The notes under the pieces: model-generated
Seen by the model: the letters and a program-made list of their open reading frames with translations, nothing else
What the model was told of the DNA's origin: nothing
Database searches by the model: none
DNA from: Clostridiales bacterium
GTDB taxonomy: Bacteria > Bacillota > Clostridia > Christensenellales > Pumilibacteraceae
Length of the DNA stretch: 58,921 nt
Assembly (NCBI GenBank): GCA_015055625.1
Contig: SVHU01000014.1
Location: 1-58,921 of the forward strand
Direction of reading: 5' to 3'
Translations under genes and position numbers: made by a program
Shown here: positions 44,691 through 52,777 of the stretch, piece after piece
Numbering within the stretch: the first letter of the stretch is position 1
Layout: each line of letters starts with the position of its first letter

Positions 44691-46727
44691 TTAGTCATCT
44701 TTACCCAGTGACTCGGGAGTAATAGAGAAGGTATTGGAAATTCCATCTCTGGAGTACTCATAGGGAAGTTTTGCAACGGATTCGAGAGATGCAACTGCAC
44801 CGCTACTATCTCTTCCGTGCATGGGGTTAGCTCCGGGCGCAAGAGGAGTTCCTGCTCTTCTTCCGTCGGGGGTGTTACCTGTCATCTTGCCATATACAAC
44901 GTTTGAAGTAATGGTAAGAATAGACATGGTGGGAACGGACTCTCTGTAAGTATAGCAAGCCTTGATCTTCTTCATGAAGGTCTTTACGATCCAAACAGCG
45001 ATATCGTCTGCTCTGTCATCGTTGTTACCATACTTGGGATAATCGCCTTCGATTCTGAAGTCGGAAATAATTCCGTTTTCGTCACGAATGGGATATACTT
45101 TTGCGTACTTAATAGCCGAAAGAGAGTCAGCTGCGCAAGAAAGACCTGCAATACCGGTAGCGAAGAATCTTCTTACCTTGGTATCATGCAACGCCATTTC
45201 GATTGCTTCGTATGCGTACTTATCGTGCATATAATGGATAAGGTTAAGAGTCTGAACGTAAAGGTTAGCAAGCCAATCCATCATTACGTCGTACTTATGA
45301 AGTACTTCCTTGTAATCAAGGGGAGTATTTTCGTCGGTAAACACGGGCATATACTCGGGACCAACCTGAAGGGGTTTGCCGGTAACTTTATCCTTGGTGT
45401 GTTCGTCCTTACCACCGTTTAGAGCGTACAAAAGACACTTAGCAAGGTTTGCTCTAGCTCCGAAGAACTGCATATCCTTACCTACTTTCATACAGCTTAC
45501 GCAACATGCGATACAGTAGTCGTCACCCATTTCAGGACGCATCAAATCGTCGGATTCGTACTGAATAGAAGAGGTTTCGATAGAAATCTTAGCGCAGTAC
45601 TTTTTGAAGTTTGCGGGAAGACGCTTAGACCAAAGAACGGTAAGGTTGGGTTCGGGAGCAGGTCCAAGGTTTACGAGAGTGTGAAGTACACGGAAGGAGT
45701 TCTTGGTAACCAAAGGTCTTCCGTCAACGCCCATACCACCGATAACTTCGGTAACCCATGTGGGATCGCCAGAGAAAAGTTCGTTGTAGGACTGGATTCT
45801 CATAAACTTAACGATACGAAGCTTCATAATGAAGTGATCCATAAGTTCCTGAGCTTCAACTTCGGTCAAAGTTCCGTTCTTGATATCTCTTTCGATATAG
45901 ATATCAAGGAAAGTAGAGTTTCTACCAATAGACATTGCAGCGCCATTCTGATCCTTAACTGCTGCAAGGTATCCAAAGTAAAGAGCCTGAATAGCGTCTT
46001 TTGCGGTTACTGCAGGCTGAGAAATATCACAGCCGTACTTTGCAGCCATACCCTTAAGAGCAACCAAAGCCTTAATCTGCTCTGCTACTTCTTCTCTATC
46101 TCTGATCTTATCGGGAGTCATATCGCCGATCATGTTAGCCTTATCTTCTTCCTTCTTCTTGATAAGGTAATCAATACCGTAAAGCGCTACTCTTCTGTAA
46201 TCGCCTACGATTCTACCTCTACCATAGGTATCGGGAAGACCTGTAAGAACGTGAGCGGTTCTTGCTTTTCTCATTTCGGGAGTATAAGCATCGAAAACGC
46301 CATCGTTGTGAGTCTTTCTGTACTTTGTGAAAATTTCTTTTACGGAAGGATCAAGTTCAAATCCGTACATGTTAAGAGCCTGCTCGCTCATCTTGATTCC
46401 ACCGAAGGGCTGAAGAGAACGCTTGAAGGGCTTGTCTGTCTGAAGACCTACAATCTTTTCAAGATCCTTGTTAAGGTAGCCTGCCTCGTGGCTGTTTACG
46501 GTAGATACAATCTTGGTATCTGCATCCAAAACTCCGCCAGCTTCTCTTTCCTGCTTGGAAAGATCCATAATCTGAGCCCAAAGTTGCTTGGTTGCATCTG
46601 TTGCGGGAGCAAGGAACGCTTCATCGCCTTCGTAAGGAGTATAGTTCTTCTGAATGAAATCTCTTACGTCGATCTCGTCACTGCACCATTTTCCGGGAAC
46701 AAATCCTTCCCATCCTTTAAAGTTCAT
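44691..46727 (-). CDS. pflB: Pyruvate formate-lyase body lacking the glycyl-radical end
   Basis: The 678-aa protein covers the PFL barrel that splits pyruvate with CoA into acetyl-CoA and formate. The catalytic cysteine pair Cys408-Cys409 is in CIACCVSC, and the [12 protein letters not shown] segment follows. It ends at [15 protein letters not shown], before the radical Gly domain that occupies the last about 75 residues of the 760-aa E. coli enzyme. The missing part is encoded by the next gene; 678 plus 77 gives normal total length. The ribosome site is AGGAGG. It lies 22 bases after the thioredoxin-like gene. Confidence 0.93.
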   Translation of the reverse strand: MNFKGWEGFVPGKWCSDEIDVRDFIQKNYTPYEGDEAFLAPATDATKQLWAQIMDLSKQEREAGGVLDADTKIVSTVNSHEAGYLNKDLEKIVGLQTDKPFKRSLQPFGGIKMSEQALNMYGFELDPSVKEIFTKYRKTHNDGVFDAYTPEMRKARTAHVLTGLPDTYGRGRIVGDYRRVALYGIDYLIKKKEEDKANMIGDMTPDKIRDREEVAEQIKALVALKGMAAKYGCDISQPAVTAKDAIQALYFGYLAAVKDQNGAAMSIGRNSTFLDIYIERDIKNGTLTEVEAQELMDHFIMKLRIVKFMRIQSYNELFSGDPTWVTEVIGGMGVDGRPLVTKNSFRVLHTLVNLGPAPEPNLTVLWSKRLPANFKKYCAKISIETSSIQYESDDLMRPEMGDDYCIACCVSCMKVGKDMQFFGARANLAKCLLYALNGGKDEHTKDKVTGKPLQVGPEYMPVFTDENTPLDYKEVLHKYDVMMDWLANLYVQTLNLIHYMHDKYAYEAIEMALHDTKVRRFFATGIAGLSCAADSLSAIKYAKVYPIRDENGIISDFRIEGDYPKYGNNDDRADDIAVWIVKTFMKKIKACYTYRESVPTMSILTITSNVVYGKMTGNTPDGRRAGTPLAPGANPMHGRDSSGAVASLESVAKLPYEYSRDGISNTFSITPESLGKDD

Positions 46728-46749
46728 AATTTTACCTCCTGAGGTTTAG

Positions 46750-47058
46750 TTACTTAGTTTTTTTGTGTTCTTCGATTTTAGCGTCCAACCAAAGTTCTAA
46801 AATCTCTTCGGGCTGGAAGCCTACGGCTCGGGCGAACACTTCGCCGTTATCCATAAGCAAGACGGTAGGAACCTGTCTTACGTCATAGTCGAGCATAAAT
46901 TGTACCGTTGTTTCGTCCGCTTCGATATGAACAAGCTTGATATCATCTCTTGCGGATACGACTTTTGAGAGAACAGGAAGAAGCGTCAGACAGTTTGCGC
47001 AAGATTCTCCGCTTACTTCTACTACACATAATCCGTTTTTGTACTCGTTGTTAATCAT
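46750..47058 (-). CDS. Thioredoxin-like protein in the pfl operon
   Basis: The 102-aa protein has the thioredoxin fold pattern: a CANC active site (Cys20, Cys23), a charged strand IKLVHIEADE, and the cis-proline VRQVPTVLLMDNG. The CANC dipeptide differs from the usual CGPC. It overlaps the 3' end of pflA by 8 bases, so it is translationally coupled. It may reduce or protect the PFL system or its activase; this is inference, because thioredoxins are not standard members of pfl operons. Confidence 0.8.
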   Translation of the reverse strand: MINNEYKNGLCVVEVSGESCANCLTLLPVLSKVVSARDDIKLVHIEADETTVQFMLDYDVRQVPTVLLMDNGEVFARAVGFQPEEILELWLDAKIEEHKKTK

Positions 47059-47788
47059 TACGTATTACTCCCAAAATTTGTTTTGCGTTCTTAACGCGGT
47101 CTTTACTTGGCGGAACTTCGTCCTTTAGGGGATAATCAATACCAAGATTATCGTACTTGACTTTTCCCATACTGTGATAAGGAAGAACTTCTACCTTTTC
47201 GACGGTACTGAGCGTGGAAATGAAATCACGAAGTTTCTCTATCGCCTTATCGTCGTCGCTAAGCGAGGATACAAGCACGTATCTTATCCATACTTTTACG
47301 CCACGGTCTGATAAAAACTTTGCAAATGCAAGCGTTCTTTCGTTACCCTGTCCTGTTATTACCTTGTGCTGTTCAGAATCGATATGCTTGATATCCAAAA
47401 GCACTAAGTCGGTGTACTTGATAAGCTCTTCGTGTTTTCTTACGCTTTCTTCATTGTCGGGATCGAACGTAAATCCCGATGTGTCGACGCAGGTGTGAAT
47501 AGAATACGCTTTGAGTTTCCTGAAAACCTCGGTAACGAATTCTATTTGCATCAAAGGTTCTCCGCCCGAAAAAGTCATTCCGCCTTTATCTCCGTAGTAT
47601 GAACGGTATTTAAGAACGTTTTTAACTATCTCGTCGTCGGTCATTTCTCTTGCGCCTGCCATACTCCAAGTATCAGGGTTATGACAATACTGACAACGCA
47701 ACGGACAGCCTTTTAAGAATACCACAAAACGTATTCCCGGACCATCCACCGTTCCGAATGATTCGAATGAATGAATTTTTCCTATCAA
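47051..47788 (-). CDS. pflA: Pyruvate formate-lyase activating enzyme
   Basis: The 245-aa radical SAM enzyme generates the glycyl radical on PFL. The CX3CX2C cluster motif is CPLRCQYC (Cys28, Cys32, Cys35). GGMTFSGGEPLMQ is the SAM-binding strand, and the N-terminal SFGTVDGPGIRFVVFLKGC is typical of activases. Here its substrate glycine is on the separate 77-aa subunit. It is the first gene of the operon. Confidence 0.96.
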   Translation of the reverse strand: MIGKIHSFESFGTVDGPGIRFVVFLKGCPLRCQYCHNPDTWSMAGAREMTDDEIVKNVLKYRSYYGDKGGMTFSGGEPLMQIEFVTEVFRKLKAYSIHTCVDTSGFTFDPDNEESVRKHEELIKYTDLVLLDIKHIDSEQHKVITGQGNERTLAFAKFLSDRGVKVWIRYVLVSSLSDDDKAIEKLRDFISTLSTVEKVEVLPYHSMGKVKYDNLGIDYPLKDEVPPSKDRVKNAKQILGVIRND

Positions 47789-47820
47789 CGTGCAACCTCT
47801 TTCGCGTCTACCTAGTATGG

Positions 47821-47866
47821 AACAAAAGTATAAAACACACTATGTTGTGCTTTCGTCAAGTGTTCC
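47821..47866. promoter_or_regulatory. Dyad in the pfl operon leader
   Basis: GGAACA..TGTTCC brackets a second partial dyad (CACAAC..GTGTG). It lies at and just after the expected transcription start. It does not match Rex or FNR sites that I know, so the role is open. Confidence 0.4.
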
Positions 47867-47873
47867 ATATAAT

Positions 47874-47902
47874 ACTATAACACGAATTCGCTGAATTGTA
47901 AA
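47874..47902 (-). promoter_or_regulatory. pfl operon promoter
   Basis: On the minus strand TTTACA (47902-47897) and TATAGT (47879-47874) with a 17-bp spacer. The leader is about 80 bases. Confidence 0.6.
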
Positions 47903-47977
47903 CCACTTTTTAAAAGAATTTTAAAAAAAATTTAATTTGATATACGCTGTTAGTTATAGAATAAAATTCCAAATTTA

Positions 47978-48904
47978 TTATTCGCCAAACAAAAGCGGAA
48001 AACAAAATAAATCACTTAGTATAGTTTTTGCTTTTGGCGAGCGTATTATACGAATCGCGCTTTTGATATTGCGCTCGCTATGCTCGGTTTCTTTAACGAA
48101 TTTATATACGGCTTTCTCGTAATTTTCAAGCTTTGAATATAGCGCGCAAACCGCAATGGAAAACACGAATGAAACGGGCAGAACGGGGGATTTTTCGTTG
48201 TATAAAACAAGCGCGAAATACTTGAAAAGCTCGGCAAAAAATCCGCTTCCAAACTCGTTGTAAAACGCGTTGTAACCGCTTTCAAAATCGGCGTACGACA
48301 GAGTTTTAAGCGCGGTTGCAGTCTGCTCTTCCAAGTATTCCAATTTACTGAAAACGCTTGCAAAAATCTCGGTTATACCCTGAGCGATTTGAGGTGTTTT
48401 TTTCAGCTCTTTTGCTACGTTTATTTGCTTAAAATGTTCGAAAATATCGCATACGTAGTCGTAAAACTGCAACAAATACGGATTTTGTAAGTCTTTCTTT
48501 TCGTATACAATTCCACCCTGTTTTAACGCGGAAAAAAACATCTCAACGCTTTTAGGACAAGAGAGCGATAAAAACTCAAAATCATCTTCAAAAAGCGGAT
48601 GGATAAAACGAGGATGCATAGAGCAAACCTTGCTCAAACTTTGCTCTCCCTTAAGCTCGATTACTCTGCAAAGATTGTTATCTGTAAGATATGGACAACG
48701 CTTGTTTTTAAGTAAAAGATGAGCGTTATTAATTTTTCCGCGCATGCACTCTCTTGCTATGTTTCCAACCTCTCCTATATCTTCAAGATACGCTTTTGCG
48801 GTTTGTTCGTCAATACAAATTTGCCAGTTTGCGCAACAAGTATCGCTACACGCGCTTGCAAGACAAGAAAAATCCGATATGTATTTTTGATAAAGTTTAC
48901 CCAT
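47978..48904 (-). CDS. FliB-like cysteine-rich protein
   Basis: The protein (308 aa from the ATG at 48904) has the N-terminal cysteine pattern FSCLASACSDTCCANWQICID and further CPYL and SMHPRF motifs, as in the family annotated as flagellin lysine-N-methylase (FliB), which resembles YkgJ-type iron-sulfur or zinc binding proteins. No flagellar genes are present here, so methylation of flagellin is uncertain. The frame opens at TTG 48910, but ATG 48904 has AAGGAG at a proper distance. Confidence 0.78.
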   Translation of the reverse strand: MGKLYQKYISDFSCLASACSDTCCANWQICIDEQTAKAYLEDIGEVGNIARECMRGKINNAHLLLKNKRCPYLTDNNLCRVIELKGEQSLSKVCSMHPRFIHPLFEDDFEFLSLSCPKSVEMFFSALKQGGIVYEKKDLQNPYLLQFYDYVCDIFEHFKQINVAKELKKTPQIAQGITEIFASVFSKLEYLEEQTATALKTLSYADFESGYNAFYNEFGSGFFAELFKYFALVLYNEKSPVLPVSFVFSIAVCALYSKLENYEKAVYKFVKETEHSERNIKSAIRIIRSPKAKTILSDLFCFPLLFGE

Positions 48905-48954
48905 TTGCAAAAGCTCCTTGTATTGTTTTACGCCACCGTAACGTAAGAGAAGAG

Positions 48955-48981
48955 AAAAACCGCGGAGTGTCCGCGGTTTGT
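48955..48981 (-). terminator. Terminator of RNase P RNA
   Basis: AAACCGCGG and CCGCGGTTT form a perfect stem with loop ACACT on the minus strand, followed by T-rich sequence. Confidence 0.85.
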
Positions 48982-48993
48982 ACTCATATAAAA

Positions 48994-49319
48994 CAAGATA
49001 ATCTATAAGCCGAATTCTGTATTGGACGGTTATCTATCTAGACGTAACGTTACCGCTACGTTCGAGCGATTTGGGTAGACAGCGAACAACTGGTATCTAC
49101 CGCTATCTTGCACCGGGCGGGGTTTAGATTGACGCGCCACGTTACCGTAGCACCGGTAGGCTCTTACCCTACCTTTCCATCCTTGCCGTATTGCTACGGC
49201 GGTTTATTTCTGTTCCACTTTCCTTAAAGTCGCCTCCACCGGTAGTTAGCCGGCGCCCTGTTCTATGGTGTTCGGACTTTCCTCGTGAATTGCTCCACGC
49301 AACCGTCTGGTTATCTTGC
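48994..49319 (-). ncRNA. rnpB: RNase P RNA
   Basis: The catalytic RNA of RNase P, about 326 nt. On the minus strand it shows the conserved GAGGAAAGTCCG element near the 5' end, the ACAG-type signals, GGTGCAAGAT, and the 3' CAGAATTCGGCTTATAG region. The ends CAAGATAA and TTATCTTG pair as helix P1, fixing the boundaries. It has a promoter with the same hexamers as the tRNA-Glu promoter (TTGCAA, 17 bp, TATTAT). Confidence 0.95.
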
Positions 49320-49325
49320 ATAATT

Positions 49326-49354
49326 ATAATACCACATTTTTTTCAGTATTGCAA
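49326..49354 (-). promoter_or_regulatory. Promoter of rnpB
   Basis: On the minus strand TTGCAA (49354-49349) and TATTAT (49331-49326) with a 17-bp spacer. The predicted start coincides with the 5' end of helix P1. Both hexamers equal those of the tRNA-Glu promoter at 58 kb. Confidence 0.8.
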
Positions 49355-49362
49355 GCGCATTG

Positions 49363-50043
49363 CTAGAGGTATTTGCCTATTTTTGCTATAATCTTTTTTT
49401 CAAGTCTTGAAACGTACGAGCGTGAAATATTCAAAATCTCGGATACTTCGAGCTGAGTTTTGGGTTCTTCTCCGTCTAAGCCATAGCGCATATTAACTAT
49501 TTTTCGCTCTCGCTTTGTGAGCTTTTCGGCTATAATCTTCTTTACTTTTTCCATTACAACGCTGTCTTCTATCTTTAAGAACCTGTTTTCATCATCGGAC
49601 GGAATAACGTCCATCAGCGTGATCTCGTTGCCATCTTTATCCACTCCCACAGCATCGGATAGCGAAAGATTGTTGCGATGCTTTTTATTTGCGCGTATGT
49701 ACATTAAAATTTCGTTGTCTATACAGCGCGCCACGTAGGTTGCAAGAAGCGAACCTTTGCCGTATTGATAGCTCTCTATACCCTTAATCAACCCTATCGC
49801 GCCCACAGATATCAAGTCGTCAGCCTCGCCTGCGGACGGATATTTCTTTACCACGTGAGCAACAAGCCTGAGATTGTGTCTGATCAGCTTTTCTCTGGCG
49901 TTTTTATCGCCTTGCGCCATTTTTTCCAAACATTCCCTTTCTTCCTCACTGCTAAGCGGTGGCGGAAACGAATTACCTCCGCTGACGTACGACGTAAAAC
50001 AAAAAATTCTGCTTAAAAAAGTTAGAAACGTTTCGATAATCAT
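49363..50043 (-). CDS. sigK: Sporulation sigma factor sigma-K (pro-form)
   Basis: The 226-aa protein is close to sigma-K, the late mother-cell sigma factor. Region 2 (GDKNAREKLIRHNLRLVAHVVKK.. ADDLISVGAIGLIKGIESY.. YVARCIDNEILMYIRA) and region 4 (EVSEILNISRSYVSRLEKK) are complete. The N-terminal 20 or so residues (MIIETFLTFLSRIFCFTSYV) are hydrophobic, as in the pro-sequence that SpoIVFB removes. The gene is uninterrupted, with no skin element here. AAGGGGAG precedes the ATG. It is direct evidence for sporulation capacity. Confidence 0.9.
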   Translation of the reverse strand: MIIETFLTFLSRIFCFTSYVSGGNSFPPPLSSEEERECLEKMAQGDKNAREKLIRHNLRLVAHVVKKYPSAGEADDLISVGAIGLIKGIESYQYGKGSLLATYVARCIDNEILMYIRANKKHRNNLSLSDAVGVDKDGNEITLMDVIPSDDENRFLKIEDSVVMEKVKKIIAEKLTKRERKIVNMRYGLDGEEPKTQLEVSEILNISRSYVSRLEKKIIAKIGKYL

Positions 50044-50076
50044 TCAATACTCCCCTTAAAAAAATCAAAGTTTTAT

Positions 50077-50084
50077 ATTGTATG
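50077..50084 (-). promoter_or_regulatory. Candidate sigma-E/sigma-K -10 box
   Basis: CATACAAT on the minus strand about 35 bases upstream of sigK fits CATACAnT (sigma-E) and, with the next base, CATAnnnTA (sigma-K). The -35 partner is not clear. Confidence 0.5.
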
Positions 50085-50186
50085 TCGAAAGTTCCCGAAT
50101 TTTGCCTGTCCAAATAAAGAATTAATGATTTAGACCTATTTACAACTATTATATGCAGTAAAATTGCTATACGTATTAAAGTTTTT

Positions 50187-50230
50187 GGGTAAAAAAATGC
50201 CCACGCCGATTGGGCGTGGGGTGTGTTTTT
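50187..50230 (-). terminator. Terminator after rpe
   Basis: CCCCACGCCC and GGCGTGGG pair around AATC on the minus strand, followed by CATTTTTTT. Confidence 0.85.
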
Positions 50231-50899
50231 TTAGTTAATAAGTTTTCTAAAATCCGGGATAGACTGAGCAAGCGACGTGTTTTTTGCATAGATAGAACTT
50301 GTTCCTGCAACAAAAATATCTGCTCCGCTTTTGCGCATTTTGGGCGCGTTTTCGTTACTTACGTTGCCGTCCACCTCAATAGGCATATTTTTATAACCGC
50401 GCTTATCTAAAAACTTTCTGGTATCCGCAATTTTATCGAGCGCGCTTTCCACCATTTTTTGTCCTGCAAAACCCGGGTTTACGGTCATTATAAGCACAAA
50501 ATCAATTTCGGGTAGTAAGTATTCTAAAACATTTATAGGCGTTGCAGGGTTAAGAGCAACTCCTACCTTTGCGCCTTTTGCCTTGTAAGCTTGTACTGCT
50601 TTTAGAACGTGTGGCGTGCTTTCGTAATGCACGGATACTAAATCACCGTCTTTTACGTCTATCATATCCGCTTTTTGCTCGGGATTGGTTATCATAAGGT
50701 GATAGTCATAAGGTATTGTGGTATGCGTCCTGAATTGTTTTACAACCGCAGACGAAAGCGTGATGTTTGGAACAAACACTCCGTCCATTATATCAATATG
50801 CAAATACTCTATACCGCATTGTTGCATTGTGGCAAGCTCTTGTTTAATATTGGTAAAGTCCGCGCACATAAGCGAGGGCGCAATAGCCGAATTTTTCAT
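50231..50899 (-). CDS. rpe: Ribulose-phosphate 3-epimerase family protein
   Basis: The 222-aa TIM-barrel epimerase has the family's IAPSLMCADF start, YLHIDIMDGVFVPNITL metal and catalytic segment, HLMI, and the C-terminal VDGNVS and phosphate-binding GADIFVAGTS. PSLMCAD and the YDYHLMI strand are also features of allulose-6-phosphate epimerases, so the substrate could be that sugar phosphate instead of ribulose 5-phosphate. It lies 9 bases after the U32 gene and is likely the last gene of a four-gene run. Confidence 0.85.
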   Translation of the reverse strand: MKNSAIAPSLMCADFTNIKQELATMQQCGIEYLHIDIMDGVFVPNITLSSAVVKQFRTHTTIPYDYHLMITNPEQKADMIDVKDGDLVSVHYESTPHVLKAVQAYKAKGAKVGVALNPATPINVLEYLLPEIDFVLIMTVNPGFAGQKMVESALDKIADTRKFLDKRGYKNMPIEVDGNVSNENAPKMRKSGADIFVAGTSSIYAKNTSLAQSIPDFRKLIN

Positions 50900-50908
50900 T
50901 TCTTCTCC

Positions 50909-52126
50909 TTAATTTTTCTTGATTTCCATTCTGAGTATATCGTTTTTAGTAAGGGGAACTGTCGTATAAAGCTTTAGCTTTTGCTGAACTTTGAGCGCGT
51001 CTAACACCTCTACTCCGTCTAAATCCGTCATTTTTTCTACTTTTATCTTGGAATTGTGGTAAGAATTGGGGGATAAAACCTCTAACTCGTCACCCACTTT
51101 GAACCTGTTACGCATTTCGATAACTGCGCCACCGTCAAACTTATCGGTAACAACCGCCATAAAATCGTAGTTTTGGCGAGGCTTGCTAGTATCGTAGCAC
51201 TCGTTGTTCTTTGTATCCTTCATATAAAAACCGGTACAGTACTTGCGATGACTGGGCTTTGTAAGGTCAAAAGCGATATCCTCGGGCAAAACAAAACCGT
51301 TGGGATTTTTTTCGTACAAGTCGATAGCTCGTCTATACGCATTTACTACACTTGCAACGTAATACGATGTCTTTATTCTACCCTCTATCTTAAAGCTGTT
51401 TACGCCGGCTTTTGCCAAAAGATCAATATGGCGAATCATATTCATATCCTTACTGTTAAGGATGTACGTTCCACGGCTGTCTTCCTCTATTGGCATTTGC
51501 TCGCCACGTGATTTTTCGACAAGAGAATACTCCCATCTGCAACTTTGAGCGCACTCTCCGTGATTGCTTCCTCTACCTGTCATAAAGTTGGAAAGAAGGC
51601 ATCTGCCCGAATACGAAATACACATAGCGCCGTGAACAAACGCCTCGATTTCTACGCTATCGCCAATATAATCGCGTATTTCCTTAATCTCGTCCAAGGA
51701 AAGCTCGCGCGCCATAACAAGACGCTTTACGCCAAGGTCGGCGTACGCTTTTGCCGAGTATTTATTGGTTAGATTTGCTTGAGTGGAAAGATGAATTTCC
51801 ACGTTTGGCGCGTACTTTTTTACCATAGTAAGCACGCCTAAATCGCTAACAAGTATTCCGTCCACTTTTATTTCGTTAAGATAAGAAATAAGCGGTGGCA
51901 TATTTACAAAATCTTTGTTGTGAGCGAAAATATTTAGCGTAACGTACACCTTTTTACCTAAAGCATGGCATTTGTCTACCGCTATTTTGAGCTCGTCTTT
52001 GTCAAAGTTATCGGCAAACGCTCTGAGCCCATATTCTTTGTACGCAAGATACACGGCGTCCGCGCCAAAGTACAGAGCCGTGTCTAATTTTTCCATATTG
52101 CCTGCTGGGGCTAGTAATTCTATCAT
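50909..52126 (-). CDS. trhP: U32-family tRNA hydroxylation protein (TrhP-like)
   Basis: The 405-aa protein belongs to peptidase family U32. The LLAPAGNMEKLDTALYFGADAVYL start and the cysteine cluster MCISYSGRCLLSNFMTGR.. CAQSCRW are diagnostic. In B. subtilis and E. coli such proteins (TrhP/YrrO, YegQ) hydroxylate U34 of certain tRNAs using prephenate. The preceding gene encodes a likely TrmR methyltransferase that acts on the product, which supports the call. The ATG overlaps the end of that gene by 4 bases. Confidence 0.85.
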   Translation of the reverse strand: MIELLAPAGNMEKLDTALYFGADAVYLAYKEYGLRAFADNFDKDELKIAVDKCHALGKKVYVTLNIFAHNKDFVNMPPLISYLNEIKVDGILVSDLGVLTMVKKYAPNVEIHLSTQANLTNKYSAKAYADLGVKRLVMARELSLDEIKEIRDYIGDSVEIEAFVHGAMCISYSGRCLLSNFMTGRGSNHGECAQSCRWEYSLVEKSRGEQMPIEEDSRGTYILNSKDMNMIRHIDLLAKAGVNSFKIEGRIKTSYYVASVVNAYRRAIDLYEKNPNGFVLPEDIAFDLTKPSHRKYCTGFYMKDTKNNECYDTSKPRQNYDFMAVVTDKFDGGAVIEMRNRFKVGDELEVLSPNSYHNSKIKVEKMTDLDGVEVLDALKVQQKLKLYTTVPLTKNDILRMEIKKN

Positions 52127-52776
52127 AAGTTCCTCTCGGTTTTAATACTGAGCGACAGTCCGTCGCCCACGGGTAAAACGCTGGTTACGTAGTTGTCGTT
52201 ATGGTAAAGCGCTTGCAAAAACTCTTCGATTTTTACCACAATACTGCTCTTTTTGTGAATAACCTCGGTATCTCCGCTAAGCATTCCGTTAAAAAGAACG
52301 TTGTCGCAAAGCAATATTCCGTCCTTTTTTAGCAGTTTGTCAAGGTATGGCAAATATTCTATGTATCGGGTTTTGGGCCCATCCATAAAAATAAAATCGT
52401 ACTCGCCTGTAAGCATGGGAACGATCTCCCCCGCATCTCCTAAAAATACGGTAACACGGTCTGAAACTCCTGCTTTTTCAAAGAACTTTTTAGCTACGTC
52501 AATGCGCTTTTCTTCTACCTCTACGGTATAAAGCTGAGCGTCGGAGTTACGGAGCATTATTTGCGCTGAGTACCCTATTGCCGTTCCTATCTCGAGTATC
52601 TTTTTAGGCTTTGCAAGGCGTATGATCTGAGCCAAAAACGAAGCCGTTTCGGGAAGAAGTACGGGAATAAAATTCTCGTCCGCGTACTTGTTTATCTCGA
52701 GGTATATCGGATCGGTTTCCTCTTTCATAAGCGAACGGATATATTCGCTTGTTTTGTTTGGTGTCTTAAATGGCAT
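52123..52776 (-). CDS. trmR: O-methyltransferase, tRNA 5-hydroxyuridine methyltransferase-like
   Basis: The 217-aa class I methyltransferase (methyltransferase_3 family) has SAM-binding ILEIGTAIGYSA, the FIFMDGPK strand and the DNVLFNG metal/catalytic motif. It resembles B. subtilis TrmR (YrrM), which converts 5-hydroxyuridine in tRNA to 5-methoxyuridine. Its coupling to a U32 gene by a 4-base overlap supports the pathway mo5U34. It starts 2 bases after the RNase J stop codon. Confidence 0.85.
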   Translation of the reverse strand: MPFKTPNKTSEYIRSLMKEETDPIYLEINKYADENFIPVLLPETASFLAQIIRLAKPKKILEIGTAIGYSAQIMLRNSDAQLYTVEVEEKRIDVAKKFFEKAGVSDRVTVFLGDAGEIVPMLTGEYDFIFMDGPKTRYIEYLPYLDKLLKKDGILLCDNVLFNGMLSGDTEVIHKKSSIVVKIEEFLQALYHNDNYVTSVLPVGDGLSLSIKTERNL

Positions 52777-52777
52777 A

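Noticed and set aside
44431-44700. Sequencing frameshift splitting PFL
   Set aside because: A stop codon, 26-base gap and a fresh AGGAGG with ATG separate the two parts, which a single indel would not create.
45681-46742. 353-codon plus-strand frame opposite pflB
   Set aside because: It is antisense to a clear PFL gene, has a shadow composition and no domain.
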